Shown here: positions 36,744 to 44,622 of the stretch, piece after piece
How positions within the stretch are numbered: the first letter of the stretch is position 1
Layout of the letters: the number at the start of each line of letters is the position of its first letter
Position numbers and translations under genes: made by a program
The notes under the pieces: model-generated
Seen by the model: only the letters and a program-made list of their open reading frames with translations
What the model was told of the DNA's origin: nothing
The model's database searches: none
DNA from: an uncultured Bacteroidia bacterium
GTDB lineage: Bacteria > Bacteroidota > Bacteroidia > Bacteroidales > UBA932
Assembly: GCA_902774155.1 (NCBI GenBank)
Contig: CACYHF010000022.1
Coordinates: 38,519-102,518, forward strand
Length of the DNA stretch: 64,000 bases
Reading direction: 5' to 3'

Positions 36744-37916
36744 TTAGTTGCGGGGATAATTCTGGTAGCGGTAGGCATTGTGCAGCCGTTTGGCTCCCAG
36801 GAAGGGAATGAGTAGGAAGAGCAGCATATACACCAGGTAGCACCACCAGCCGGTGAAACCGGTGCCATACAGCACTTCACGCACATACAGTTGATAGTAA
36901 AAACGCAGCGGGAAGATGACGCTCATGCCCTGGAGGGCGGCGGGCAGCGAGCTCACCGGCAGGGTAAAACCCGCGAAGGAGAAGCCCAACACGCTGTACA
37001 GTGCGCTGATGCAAACGCCCAGACGCAGGGTGGGTACCAAGGACACAATGAACACGCCCACGGCCTCATAGGCCATCACAAACACCAGTGTGGCCAGAAT
37101 GAGCCAGCCTATGCTGCCATTCATGGGGTAGTGCAGCGGACCATACAGTAGCAGCTGCAGCACCACGGCCAGTACCTCGAACAGGAGGGTATAGGGGGCC
37201 AGCTTGCCCAGGATGGCGGTGAAGATGGAGTCTCCTGAGGTTTCCAGCAAGTGCTTGGAAGTGCCATACTTGAGTTCGGAGCCCACGGAATAGGCTGTAA
37301 TGAGGGTGATGCACATGGCCAACACGCCCATCAGGATCATATTCACCAGATAATAGCTGTAGTTGGTGGGCGCATTGCCGATGGTGTGGGCGTCTATGTT
37401 CACGGGCTGGATGGAGGCCATAATCTCGTGGTCGTTCATCCCTTTGGCCCGCAGCACCTCGCGCTGCACGGCACCGTTGGTCAGGTTCACCATATACAGG
37501 ATGTCCTTGTAGGCCAGGGCACCGCCGATTACCGGATACAACGTGTTCACATATACTTGCATCTTGGGGCTGCGGAAGCTCTGCACATCCTCGTCAAAAT
37601 GACGGGGAATCACCACATATCCATAGATGCGGCCGGTTTCCAGTTCGCGGCTGGCGTCGCTCACGGACGCAAAATCCACCACGCTGCCCAGCTGGGTGGC
37701 ATCCAGCTGCTCCCGGAAGGTCCGGGATGTAGAAGTCTGGTCCAGGTCCACTACGCCCACGCGCAGCTTCTGGGGGAGCCCCTCTCCCAGAAAAGTAAGG
37801 AAGAAAAGGGCCGATACCGCCATCACACCCACCGACCCCAGCAGATAGATGGGCCGGCTGTGCATAATGCGCACTTCGCGGCGGACAACCTGGTACCACT
37901 GATTGATCCAACTCAT
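36744..37916 (-). CDS. ABC-2-type transporter permease
   Basis: A 390-residue paralogue of the next permease in the operon. An N-terminal membrane segment (IYLLGSVGVMAVSALFFLTF) precedes a periplasmic domain (LRVGVVDLDQTSTSRTFREQ) and C-terminal membrane segments (YYLVNMILMGVLAMCITLI, LLFEVLAVVLQLLLYG, LYSVLGFSFAGFTLPV, LVYMLLFLLIPFLGA). The two permeases likely form a heterodimer. It overlaps the HlyD gene by four bases (ATGA). Confidence 0.9.
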   Translation of the reverse strand: MSWINQWYQVVRREVRIMHSRPIYLLGSVGVMAVSALFFLTFLGEGLPQKLRVGVVDLDQTSTSRTFREQLDATQLGSVVDFASVSDASRELETGRIYGYVVIPRHFDEDVQSFRSPKMQVYVNTLYPVIGGALAYKDILYMVNLTNGAVQREVLRAKGMNDHEIMASIQPVNIDAHTIGNAPTNYSYYLVNMILMGVLAMCITLITAYSVGSELKYGTSKHLLETSGDSIFTAILGKLAPYTLLFEVLAVVLQLLLYGPLHYPMNGSIGWLILATLVFVMAYEAVGVFIVSLVPTLRLGVCISALYSVLGFSFAGFTLPVSSLPAALQGMSVIFPLRFYYQLYVREVLYGTGFTGWWCYLVYMLLFLLIPFLGAKRLHNAYRYQNYPRN

Positions 37917-38905
37917 TTTTCCTTGGAAATAAGAATCACACTCATACCGGGACGGAGACGTTCAACGCGGGTGTCGGGTCGGGCGCGAACCTCGAAGGTG
38001 CGGGTGTCAAATTCGCCCATTTCCTTGGTGGCCCGCCAGGTGGCGTAAGACTCACGCACGGCTATGTAATATACGGTAGCGGTAACCTGGGCATTGTCCA
38101 GGGCGGGAATGGTGAGGGTTATCTTGTCTCCCTGCTCCATCTTGTGCAGACGGTCTTCCCGGATATTGAAAGTGAACCACATATCGTCCAGGTCCTGGAT
38201 AGTCATAATGGGGGAGCCCTGTCCTACCAGTTCGCCCACCTTGGGATAACGGGCCGATATGATACCGTCGGCCGGGGCGGTGAGGGTGATCTCGTCCAGG
38301 TAGGAGTTTACCAGCTCCACGGCGGCGTTGGCGCGTTCCACCAGGGCTACGGCGGCATCCTTGTCTTCCTGACGGGCGCCCTTCACGGCCAGGTCGTACT
38401 GGCTCTTGGCGGCCTTGGCGGTGGCTACGGCTGCGTTGTATTGGGCCTCTACCTCATCGAATTTCTGGTCGGACACCACTTTCTGCTCGTGCAGTTTTTG
38501 CATACGCTCGTAGCTCTTGCGCATTACATCTTCGCCCACCAGGGCTTTCTGCCACATCTCGTAGGCGCCGGTTATCTGTTCCTGCCGGGCACCGTTGTAG
38601 GCCTTGTTGCGCTGGGCCACGGCAGCAGCCTTGGCGGCGTTGGCCTCGGCAATCTTGGAGCGGATTTCCGGGGAATCGATGAGGACCAGGGTGTCGCCCT
38701 TGCGCACCTTGTCGCCTTCTTCGGCGCAGAACGCTTCAATTCGGCCCGGCACCTTGCCGGAAACGCGATATTCGGTAGCCTCGGCTTCGCCCTGGATCAC
38801 GATATCCTTGGGGCGGGAAACCACATAGCCAATGATGGATACACTGAGGATAATGCCTACTAGGGCCATCACTCCAATGAGGAGGTTGTAATTCTTCTTT
38901 GCCAT
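37913..38905 (-). CDS. HlyD-family periplasmic adaptor
   Basis: A 330-residue membrane-fusion protein with one N-terminal anchor (LLIGVMALVGIILSVSIIGY). The lipoyl/barrel-sandwich halves (VSGKVPGRIEAFCAEEGDKV and ITLTAPADGIISARYPKVGE) flank a coiled-coil hairpin rich in Ala, Lys and Glu (~residues 75-200). A C-terminal beta-barrel includes LRPGMSVILISKEK. It would bridge the inner-membrane permeases and the TolC-like channel. It lies 23 bases after the TolC gene. Confidence 0.92.
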   Translation of the reverse strand: MAKKNYNLLIGVMALVGIILSVSIIGYVVSRPKDIVIQGEAEATEYRVSGKVPGRIEAFCAEEGDKVRKGDTLVLIDSPEIRSKIAEANAAKAAAVAQRNKAYNGARQEQITGAYEMWQKALVGEDVMRKSYERMQKLHEQKVVSDQKFDEVEAQYNAAVATAKAAKSQYDLAVKGARQEDKDAAVALVERANAAVELVNSYLDEITLTAPADGIISARYPKVGELVGQGSPIMTIQDLDDMWFTFNIREDRLHKMEQGDKITLTIPALDNAQVTATVYYIAVRESYATWRATKEMGEFDTRTFEVRARPDTRVERLRPGMSVILISKEK

Positions 38906-38928
38906 AATATTTACTTTTTTACAATTTC

Positions 38929-40521
38929 TTAGTTCAGACCTTCTGCTTTATTCAGGTTGGCGGCGGCCATCTGGAGTTCGATGCCGGCGTCTATGTATTC
39001 ACTGTGGGCGCTGAGCCAGGCGGTCTGGGCACCCAGTACGGTGTTGGTGGAGACCACGCCCGCTTCAAAGCCTACGGTAGCCTTGCGCAGGTTTTCCTCT
39101 GCGCTTTCCAGATTGGATTCGGTCATGGAAAGCTTCTCCTGGGCTTCTCCGAAGAGCTTGCGCTGCTGGGTTACCTGCAGGTCGATCAGTTCCTTTGCAT
39201 CGGCCAGCTGGCTCTGGTAGAGCGTGGCTTCGGCCTTGGCCTTCTTGTAGCGGTTCAAAGTCTCCAGTCCGTGGAAGATGGGAACGTTCACCATCACGCC
39301 GGCGGTGAACATGCCGCCGTTCCAGGTGTTCTGGATGCCGTTGAAGGCATTGGGGTTGGAGACCAGGTAGTTGGCCGTGAGGGCCACCTTGGGCATCATA
39401 TCGGCCCTTACCACTTTGGCCTTCTTGTCGTAAATCTGGGAGGCGAGGGTGAGGCTTCTGGTTTCGGGACGGGAGGCGTAGATGTCTTCCATGCTCTTGG
39501 TGGCCGGGCACATGGGCTCGGGAATCACTTCCAGGTTCTCATCGGCCAGGGTGATTTCGCTTTCCAGGGGCAGGCCGATGCGTTTGCAAAGCAGCATTTT
39601 GGCCAGGACAAGGCCGTTGGAAGCCTTGGTGAGCATCATCTCGGCCTCGTTGGCCTTTACCTTCACCTGCAGGGCGTCACTCTCGGTGGCCACGCCGGCA
39701 GCAATGGCGGCCTCTACGTCCCGTTCCATCTGGTGCAGGAGGTCTACGTAGCTTTCGGCCAGTTTCTTCTTATTGGCAATGGAGATGATCTGCCAGTAGG
39801 CCTGGTCGACGTCCACCACCACGTCGGCATACTTCAAATCATACCTGGACTGAGCCAAGTCCTGGGCCAGGGCGGCCATCTGGTTGGAGTAGATAATCTT
39901 TCCGCCCACGAACAGCGGCTGCTGCACGGTAACGGCACCCACCCAGATATTGTGCAGGTCCGGGTGCAGGGACTTGTCAATGTCGGCCCCGATGGCGTTC
40001 ACCGGATCGGCGATGTTCGGAACCAGACCCGCCAAGGAAGACGGATCCACGCCCTGAAGCATCCCCAGGACGGTTTGCCACATAGGGCTGCCCATATATT
40101 CGGCAGCCAGGGCCGGATTGGTCTGGATGGCTGTCATCAGCTGGGTCATTTTCTGCTGCATAGCGGTACTCACCTGCTGGGAGACACCCGCCGTATAGGC
40201 ATTCATCTGTCCCTGAACCAGGGTACCTGCGTTTTGAAGGATCGCACTTTGCTCATTGCTGATGAGGGCAATGTCTCTATTATTGTATAGGTACGCGCCC
40301 GTAGCGCTTACGGACGGGAAATAATTGGCCAGGGCAATCTTGCGGTCGTAAGAGGCCATTTCAATCTGGGTGCGGGCCTGCTGGAGCTCGTTGCTCTGCT
40401 GGATGGCCATCTGGCGGCAGTCGTCCAGCGTAAGGGCTTGCCCGTTGTAAGAAGCGTTCTCCTGGGCTGCGGCCGTCAAAGTGCCCATGGCCAGGATACT
40501 GAGAAGGATGATTTTTTTCAT
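38929..40521 (-). CDS. TolC-family outer-membrane efflux protein
   Basis: A 530-residue outer-membrane factor. The start at 40521 is set by the signal MKKIILLSILAMGTLTAAAQ. It has two TolC repeats rich in Ala, Gln and Leu (LTLDDCRQMAIQQSNELQQA, and AESYVDLLHQMERDVEAAIA as start of coiled coil). A segment of ~130 residues between them (MNAYTAGVSQQVSTAMQQKM, then IADPVNAIGADID) is longer than usual. It is the first gene of the export operon and faces the AraC regulator. Confidence 0.92.
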   Translation of the reverse strand: MKKIILLSILAMGTLTAAAQENASYNGQALTLDDCRQMAIQQSNELQQARTQIEMASYDRKIALANYFPSVSATGAYLYNNRDIALISNEQSAILQNAGTLVQGQMNAYTAGVSQQVSTAMQQKMTQLMTAIQTNPALAAEYMGSPMWQTVLGMLQGVDPSSLAGLVPNIADPVNAIGADIDKSLHPDLHNIWVGAVTVQQPLFVGGKIIYSNQMAALAQDLAQSRYDLKYADVVVDVDQAYWQIISIANKKKLAESYVDLLHQMERDVEAAIAAGVATESDALQVKVKANEAEMMLTKASNGLVLAKMLLCKRIGLPLESEITLADENLEVIPEPMCPATKSMEDIYASRPETRSLTLASQIYDKKAKVVRADMMPKVALTANYLVSNPNAFNGIQNTWNGGMFTAGVMVNVPIFHGLETLNRYKKAKAEATLYQSQLADAKELIDLQVTQQRKLFGEAQEKLSMTESNLESAEENLRKATVGFEAGVVSTNTVLGAQTAWLSAHSEYIDAGIELQMAAANLNKAEGLN

Positions 40522-40583
40522 ATGGTCGAATTTTGTCATATTGTCATTTGTTCCCTTTGGGTGGGGTTCTCCGTTTGGGGTTG

Positions 40584-40591
40584 CAAAATTA
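40584..40591 (-). promoter_or_regulatory. -7 box (TAATTTTG) of the efflux operon
   Basis: A TAnnTTTG match on the minus strand 62 bases before the TolC start, in the 191-base divergent gap. Confidence 0.45.
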
Positions 40592-40684
40592 CTGCCAATT
40601 TTTCACTCGTACGATAGCTTATCGGCCTTGAAATTGTTCAAAAGGTCGAAATTTGCGAAAAATTGCGAATTCTTGGAAAAAAGA

Positions 40685-40692
40685 GTTACCTT
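40685..40692 (+). promoter_or_regulatory. -7 box (TACCTTTG) of the AraC regulator gene
   Basis: A TAnnTTTG match 20 bases before the ATG at 40713. Just upstream, TTGCGAAAAATTGCGAA at 40649-40665 is a short direct repeat that could be an operator. A TATCGGCC word at 40619-40626 lies in the middle of this gap. Confidence 0.45.
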
Positions 40693-40712
40693 TGTCAAAA
40701 ATTCGCATCCTT

Positions 40713-41645
40713 ATGGGGAATGAAGCTTTGCAAACCATAGATATCCGGCGCATTCTGGCGCTGGCACCGGTCATTGACGAGTATTCCCTGGGCACAGATT
40801 TTATCCTGGGAGAAGTAAGCGGTAAGCGGGTAGAAAAGAGCCAGGCCATCCTGTCTATGCTCAAATACCCCCTCCGTTTTGACGGCTATATTATCTTTTT
40901 CCTCCGCAGCGGCCACTTTACCATAGACCTGAACCTGAATTCCTATGAGGTAAAGCCTCAGTCCCTGCTGGTGAACGTGCCGGGAAACATCATCAAGCTC
41001 ACTTCGTATGCAGAGGATCACATAGGAGATGCCCAGCTATACTTCGTGCTGGCCTCCAGGGCGTTTATGAGTGGCATCCGCTTCGACTTCAACAAAGTGT
41101 TCCAGGAGAGCCTGAGCCTCCTGAAAAACCCCTGTATTACCTTAAATGAGGCCGATTTGGCCCTGGCCGAGAACTATTTCACCCTGGCCCGCGAGGTGGT
41201 GCTGAGCGACAAGGAAAACAAAAAGGAGATGCTGGGCTCGTTGGTTACCTCCTTCACCTATATGGTCATGGACGTATGCACGCGCGCCCTCAATGAAGCC
41301 CGCAAGACGCAGACGCCTTCGTCGGCCCGGGTTAACCAGCTCTTTGAGCGTTTCATCGCGCTGGTTACCGAGTACCATAATACAGAGCGGGGCGTGGCGT
41401 TTTATGCCGATAAGCTCTGCCTTACGCCCAAGTATCTGTCCAAGCTGGTAAAACAGGCAAGCGGACGCAGTGCGCCCGCCTGGATTGATTCATTCGTTAT
41501 TCTGGAGGCTAAGAATATGCTCAAATATTCCGACAAAACCATTAAGGAAATCGTGTACGCGCTGCATTTCCCCAACCAGTCGGTCTTCTACAAGTTCTTC
41601 AAGGCCCATACGGGCATGACCCCCTCGGAGTACCGGAAAGGCTAA
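40713..41645 (+). CDS. AraC-family transcriptional regulator
   Basis: A 310-residue regulator. The start at 40713 is preferred because of the -7 box just upstream. The N-terminal ~190 residues form a cupin-like sensor domain (YIIFFLRSGHFTIDLNLNSY, PQSLLVNVPGNII). The C-terminal ~100 residues form a double HTH (YADKLCLTPKYLSKLVKQAS, IKEIVYALHFPNQSVFYKFF, TPSEYRKG). It is divergent from the TolC/HlyD/permease operon and probably controls it in response to an effector bound by the cupin domain. Confidence 0.93.
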   Translation: MGNEALQTIDIRRILALAPVIDEYSLGTDFILGEVSGKRVEKSQAILSMLKYPLRFDGYIIFFLRSGHFTIDLNLNSYEVKPQSLLVNVPGNIIKLTSYAEDHIGDAQLYFVLASRAFMSGIRFDFNKVFQESLSLLKNPCITLNEADLALAENYFTLAREVVLSDKENKKEMLGSLVTSFTYMVMDVCTRALNEARKTQTPSSARVNQLFERFIALVTEYHNTERGVAFYADKLCLTPKYLSKLVKQASGRSAPAWIDSFVILEAKNMLKYSDKTIKEIVYALHFPNQSVFYKFFKAHTGMTPSEYRKG

Positions 41646-41789
41646 TCCAAGACCTTCTTCCAGGGAACCGAAGAGGGCTTTTCTTATTTGTGAGCACATC
41701 CGCCCGTTTAAAACGAGTAAGAAATGCGTGAAATCTTTGGGGTCGACGTGAATGATTTCTTATTGAGTGAGGATATGGTCTGACCTGTT

Positions 41790-42668
41790 TCACCCCTCTA
41801 TCACCAGGCCGTCGTAGGCGGGCTGGACGGTGGGGGGCAGTTCGCGGCAGAATTGGGGGTGAGTAGGGAAGGCGTGGCTCAGGTGGGTGAGCCAGGTGTG
41901 GCGGGCACCGATGCGGGCCGCCAGGTCCAGCGCCTCCTGCAGGGAGAAGTGCGAGTGGTGCGGATGGTAACTTACCGTATTGAGTGTCAGGTGCTCCAGG
42001 CCCTGCAGCTTGTCCAGTTCAGTCTCCGGCAGGGTGCTCATGTCCGTGATATAGGCAATGTTGCCGAAGCGGAAGCCCAGCACCGGCATCTGCCCGTGCA
42101 GGCCACGGATGGGAATCACGTTGGGGGCCTCGTGCGGCGCTTCCAACACTGCATTGTCCGAAGGCAGCAGGGAGCCGTCGGGCTGCCGGTAAAAATAGCC
42201 GATATCGTGCACCCACTCCAGCTCCCCGGTGTTTTGGAGGGAATCTACGCGGAAAGGCCGGTCATCGATCAGGTGCACGTGCCACTCCGGTGCGCCGGGG
42301 TATTTGTGATCGGCGAAGGCATAGGCATAATCGTTCCGAAGCGTCTTGAGTACCCGTTCCTCGCAATAGATTTCGGCGGCCTTGCGGTCGATATAATTCA
42401 ACGCACGGACATCGTCCAGGCCGCCCGTATGGTCTTTGTGGTTGTGCGTAAGGAGAATGGCATCCAGGTGCCGCACCCCGTGGGCGAGCATCTGGGAACG
42501 GAAATCCGGTCCGGCGTCCACCAGGATGGTAAGGCCGTCCATTTCCACCAGGGCCGATGAACGGAAGCGCTTGTCCCGCGCGTCCGTGCTCCGGCACACG
42601 GGGCACTGGCAGCCAATGATGGGCACTCCTTGCGAAGTTCCGGTTCCCAGAAAAGTCAAGCGCGTCAT
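41790..42668 (-). CDS. Metallo-beta-lactamase-fold hydrolase (PhnP-like)
   Basis: A 292-residue cytoplasmic hydrolase with FLGTGTSQGVPIIGCQCPVC (a Cys-rich PhnP-type start), the zinc motif LLTHNHKDHTGGLDD, YITDMSTLPETEL and a late LTHLSHAFP. The family cleaves phosphodiesters or cyclic nucleotides/ribose phosphates; the exact substrate is unclear. It overlaps mtaB by four bases, closing a four-gene chain that begins at tamB. Confidence 0.9.
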   Translation of the reverse strand: MTRLTFLGTGTSQGVPIIGCQCPVCRSTDARDKRFRSSALVEMDGLTILVDAGPDFRSQMLAHGVRHLDAILLTHNHKDHTGGLDDVRALNYIDRKAAEIYCEERVLKTLRNDYAYAFADHKYPGAPEWHVHLIDDRPFRVDSLQNTGELEWVHDIGYFYRQPDGSLLPSDNAVLEAPHEAPNVIPIRGLHGQMPVLGFRFGNIAYITDMSTLPETELDKLQGLEHLTLNTVSYHPHHSHFSLQEALDLAARIGARHTWLTHLSHAFPTHPQFCRELPPTVQPAYDGLVIEG

Positions 42669-43918
42669 AACACAATCTCCTCCAACTGATTCACGCGCGC
42701 AGGGTCAAAAGGCCGCTCCACGCGGATGTAATTGCCGGTATAGCCGCCCATGAGGCCGTTTTTGACCGAGGACTCCCACAGCACCGTTCCCCGCATTCCC
42801 TGATGGGCCGATACAAATGCGCTGTGCAGCTCTTCGCAAAGGGCCTCCAGGCGAGCCACCCTTTCCGTCTTGAGGCTGTCCTGCACCTGGTCCTTCCACT
42901 CTGCCGCCCGGGTGCCGGGCCGGCGGGAATAAGGAAATACGTGGATGAACGCCGGACGGATACGCTCCTTGAGGAAGGTATAGGTCTCCTGGAACAACTC
43001 TTCCGTTTCGCCGGGAAGGCCCACAATCACGTCGATGCCGAAGAACACCTTGGGCTCTCCGGGCCGTTCCATAGCCTGACGGATATAGTCGATGCGGGAA
43101 GCAAACAGGGCAGTATCGTAACGCCGGCCCACCCGCCGGAGCAGGGTGTCGCTCCCGCTCTGCAGCGGAATGTGGAAATGCCGCTGGAACTTGGTTCCGG
43201 AAGCAATCCAGTCCACAATTTCCGGCGTAATCAGATTTGGTTCAATGGAAGAAATCCGGTAGCGTTCAATGCCTTCCACGGCATTTAGCGCCTTGAGTAA
43301 ATCCAGAAAACTTTCACCGGACGTCCGGCCGAAATCCCCGGTATTCACCCCTGTAAGTACAATTTCCTTGACGCCCTGGGCAGCGATGTCCCGGGCCATC
43401 TCCACCACTTCACAAATGGGAATATTCCGGCTCCTGCCGCGTGCATAAGGCACCGTGCAGTAGGCACAGAAATTATCGCATCCGTCCTGCACCTTCAAAA
43501 ACGCCCGCGTCCGCTCCTCACCGGAACTATAGGCACCAAATACAGAAGTGGAAGGAGGCATAGGTTCTGAAACCTCTGGCCACCCTCGGCCTGATAAGAG
43601 GGATACTATACCCTTTTTTTCATCGGCACCGAAGACTTTCCAGACGCCGTCCAGGGCCAGGAGCTGTTCCTTGCGAAGCTGGGCGTAGCAGCCGGTAACC
43701 ACGATGCGGGCTTCCGGGGCGGTTTTGTGCGCCCTGCGGATGAGGTTCCGGGACTTCTTTTCGGCGGTTTCTGTGACGGCGCAGGTGTTGATCAGGTACA
43801 CATCTGCCTGCGCGGTCCAGGGAACCACCTCCCAGCCGGCGGAGAGGAAGCCCCGCTCGTAAGTGGCTGTTTCTGCGTAGTTTAACTTGCAGCCTAATGT
43901 GGTGAGTGCAATTTTCAT
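42665..43918 (-). CDS. mtaB: tRNA-t6A37 methylthiotransferase MtaB
   Basis: A 417-residue radical-SAM enzyme that adds a methylthio group to t6A37 of ANN-decoding tRNAs. The start at 43918 overlaps the upstream stop (ATGA) and opens MKIALTTLGCKLNYAETATY. The MTTase cluster cysteines are in TLGCKLN, INTCAVTETA and VTGCYAQL, and the radical-SAM CxxxCxxC is in GCDNFCAYC. A TRAM-like end is short. The linker between the two domains (SLLSGRGWPEV) is encoded by a 34-base repeat shared with the palindromic element at 6696-6729. The repeat preserves the frame and lies where the family is normally variable. Confidence 0.93.
   Translation of the reverse strand: MKIALTTLGCKLNYAETATYERGFLSAGWEVVPWTAQADVYLINTCAVTETAEKKSRNLIRRAHKTAPEARIVVTGCYAQLRKEQLLALDGVWKVFGADEKKGIVSLLSGRGWPEVSEPMPPSTSVFGAYSSGEERTRAFLKVQDGCDNFCAYCTVPYARGRSRNIPICEVVEMARDIAAQGVKEIVLTGVNTGDFGRTSGESFLDLLKALNAVEGIERYRISSIEPNLITPEIVDWIASGTKFQRHFHIPLQSGSDTLLRRVGRRYDTALFASRIDYIRQAMERPGEPKVFFGIDVIVGLPGETEELFQETYTFLKERIRPAFIHVFPYSRRPGTRAAEWKDQVQDSLKTERVARLEALCEELHSAFVSAHQGMRGTVLWESSVKNGLMGGYTGNYIRVERPFDPARVNQLEEIVL
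43570..43603. repeat. 34-base repeat inside mtaB, shared with 6696-6729
   Basis: It is identical to the intergenic element core at 32 of 34 positions in the same plus-strand orientation. The long terminal arms of the 6672-6798 element are absent. It encodes about 11 in-frame residues of MtaB. Confidence 0.8.
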
Positions 43919-44622
43919 GACAGCAGGAGGAATACGCAGGGACGTTTGCCGATGGTGATGGGATGCTGCTTCCACTCGGCCACCGTCCGGGTGCGGATAA
44001 AGGCGTCCGGGCAGGTGAGGTTGGCGGCGATGCAGAGACGTACGCTGCCGCTCAGGCACTGCAGCATATCGGCCAGCAGGGAGTCGTTGCGGTAGGGCGT
44101 TTCGATGAGGATTTGCGTCTGATGGGCGGCTGATGAGCGCCTTTCCAGGTTCTTGAGGGCGCTGCGACGCTCTTCCGTTTTGGCGGGAATGTAGCCCACG
44201 AAGGCGAAGGACTGGCCGTTAAGGCCGGAGGCCATAAGCGCCAGCATAAGGGAGGAGGGACCCACCAGCGGTACCACTTCAATGCCGTGCCGGTGACAGA
44301 GGCCCACCAGCAGTGCGCCGGGATCGGCCACGGCCGGCAAGCCGGCTTCGGACAGCAGCCCCACGGACTGGCCATCGGCAAACAGGGACAGATAACTTTC
44401 CACCTGGGCGGGGGTGGTATGTTCGTTCAGTTCGTGGAACTCCAGTTCTGCGATATGCCCTTTCAGGCCGGCGGCCGACAGGAAACGCCGGGCCGTGCGC
44501 ACCTCCTCCACCACAAAGCGGTGCAGGGTGGGCAGCACGTCAAAGACCGGCGCAGGCAGCACGTCGGCGGGATTTCCGTCCCCAAGTGGGGTGGGTATCA
44601 AGTAGAGTTTTCCGTAGCTCAT
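43915..44622 (-). CDS. SAM-dependent tetrapyrrole-methylase-fold methyltransferase (RsmI-related)
   Basis: A 235-residue protein with the RsmI-like opening GKLYLIPTPLGDGNPADVLP. SAM-site features are GLLSEAGLPAVADPGALLV and VVPLVGPSSLMLALMASGL, with the LIETPYRNDSLLADML motif. RsmI methylates the 2'-O of 16S rRNA C1402. This shorter Bacteroidetes version may be RsmI itself or a paralogue, so I give no symbol. It overlaps its neighbours by four bases on both sides. Confidence 0.85.
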   Translation of the reverse strand: MSYGKLYLIPTPLGDGNPADVLPAPVFDVLPTLHRFVVEEVRTARRFLSAAGLKGHIAELEFHELNEHTTPAQVESYLSLFADGQSVGLLSEAGLPAVADPGALLVGLCHRHGIEVVPLVGPSSLMLALMASGLNGQSFAFVGYIPAKTEERRSALKNLERRSSAAHQTQILIETPYRNDSLLADMLQCLSGSVRLCIAANLTCPDAFIRTRTVAEWKQHPITIGKRPCVFLLLS

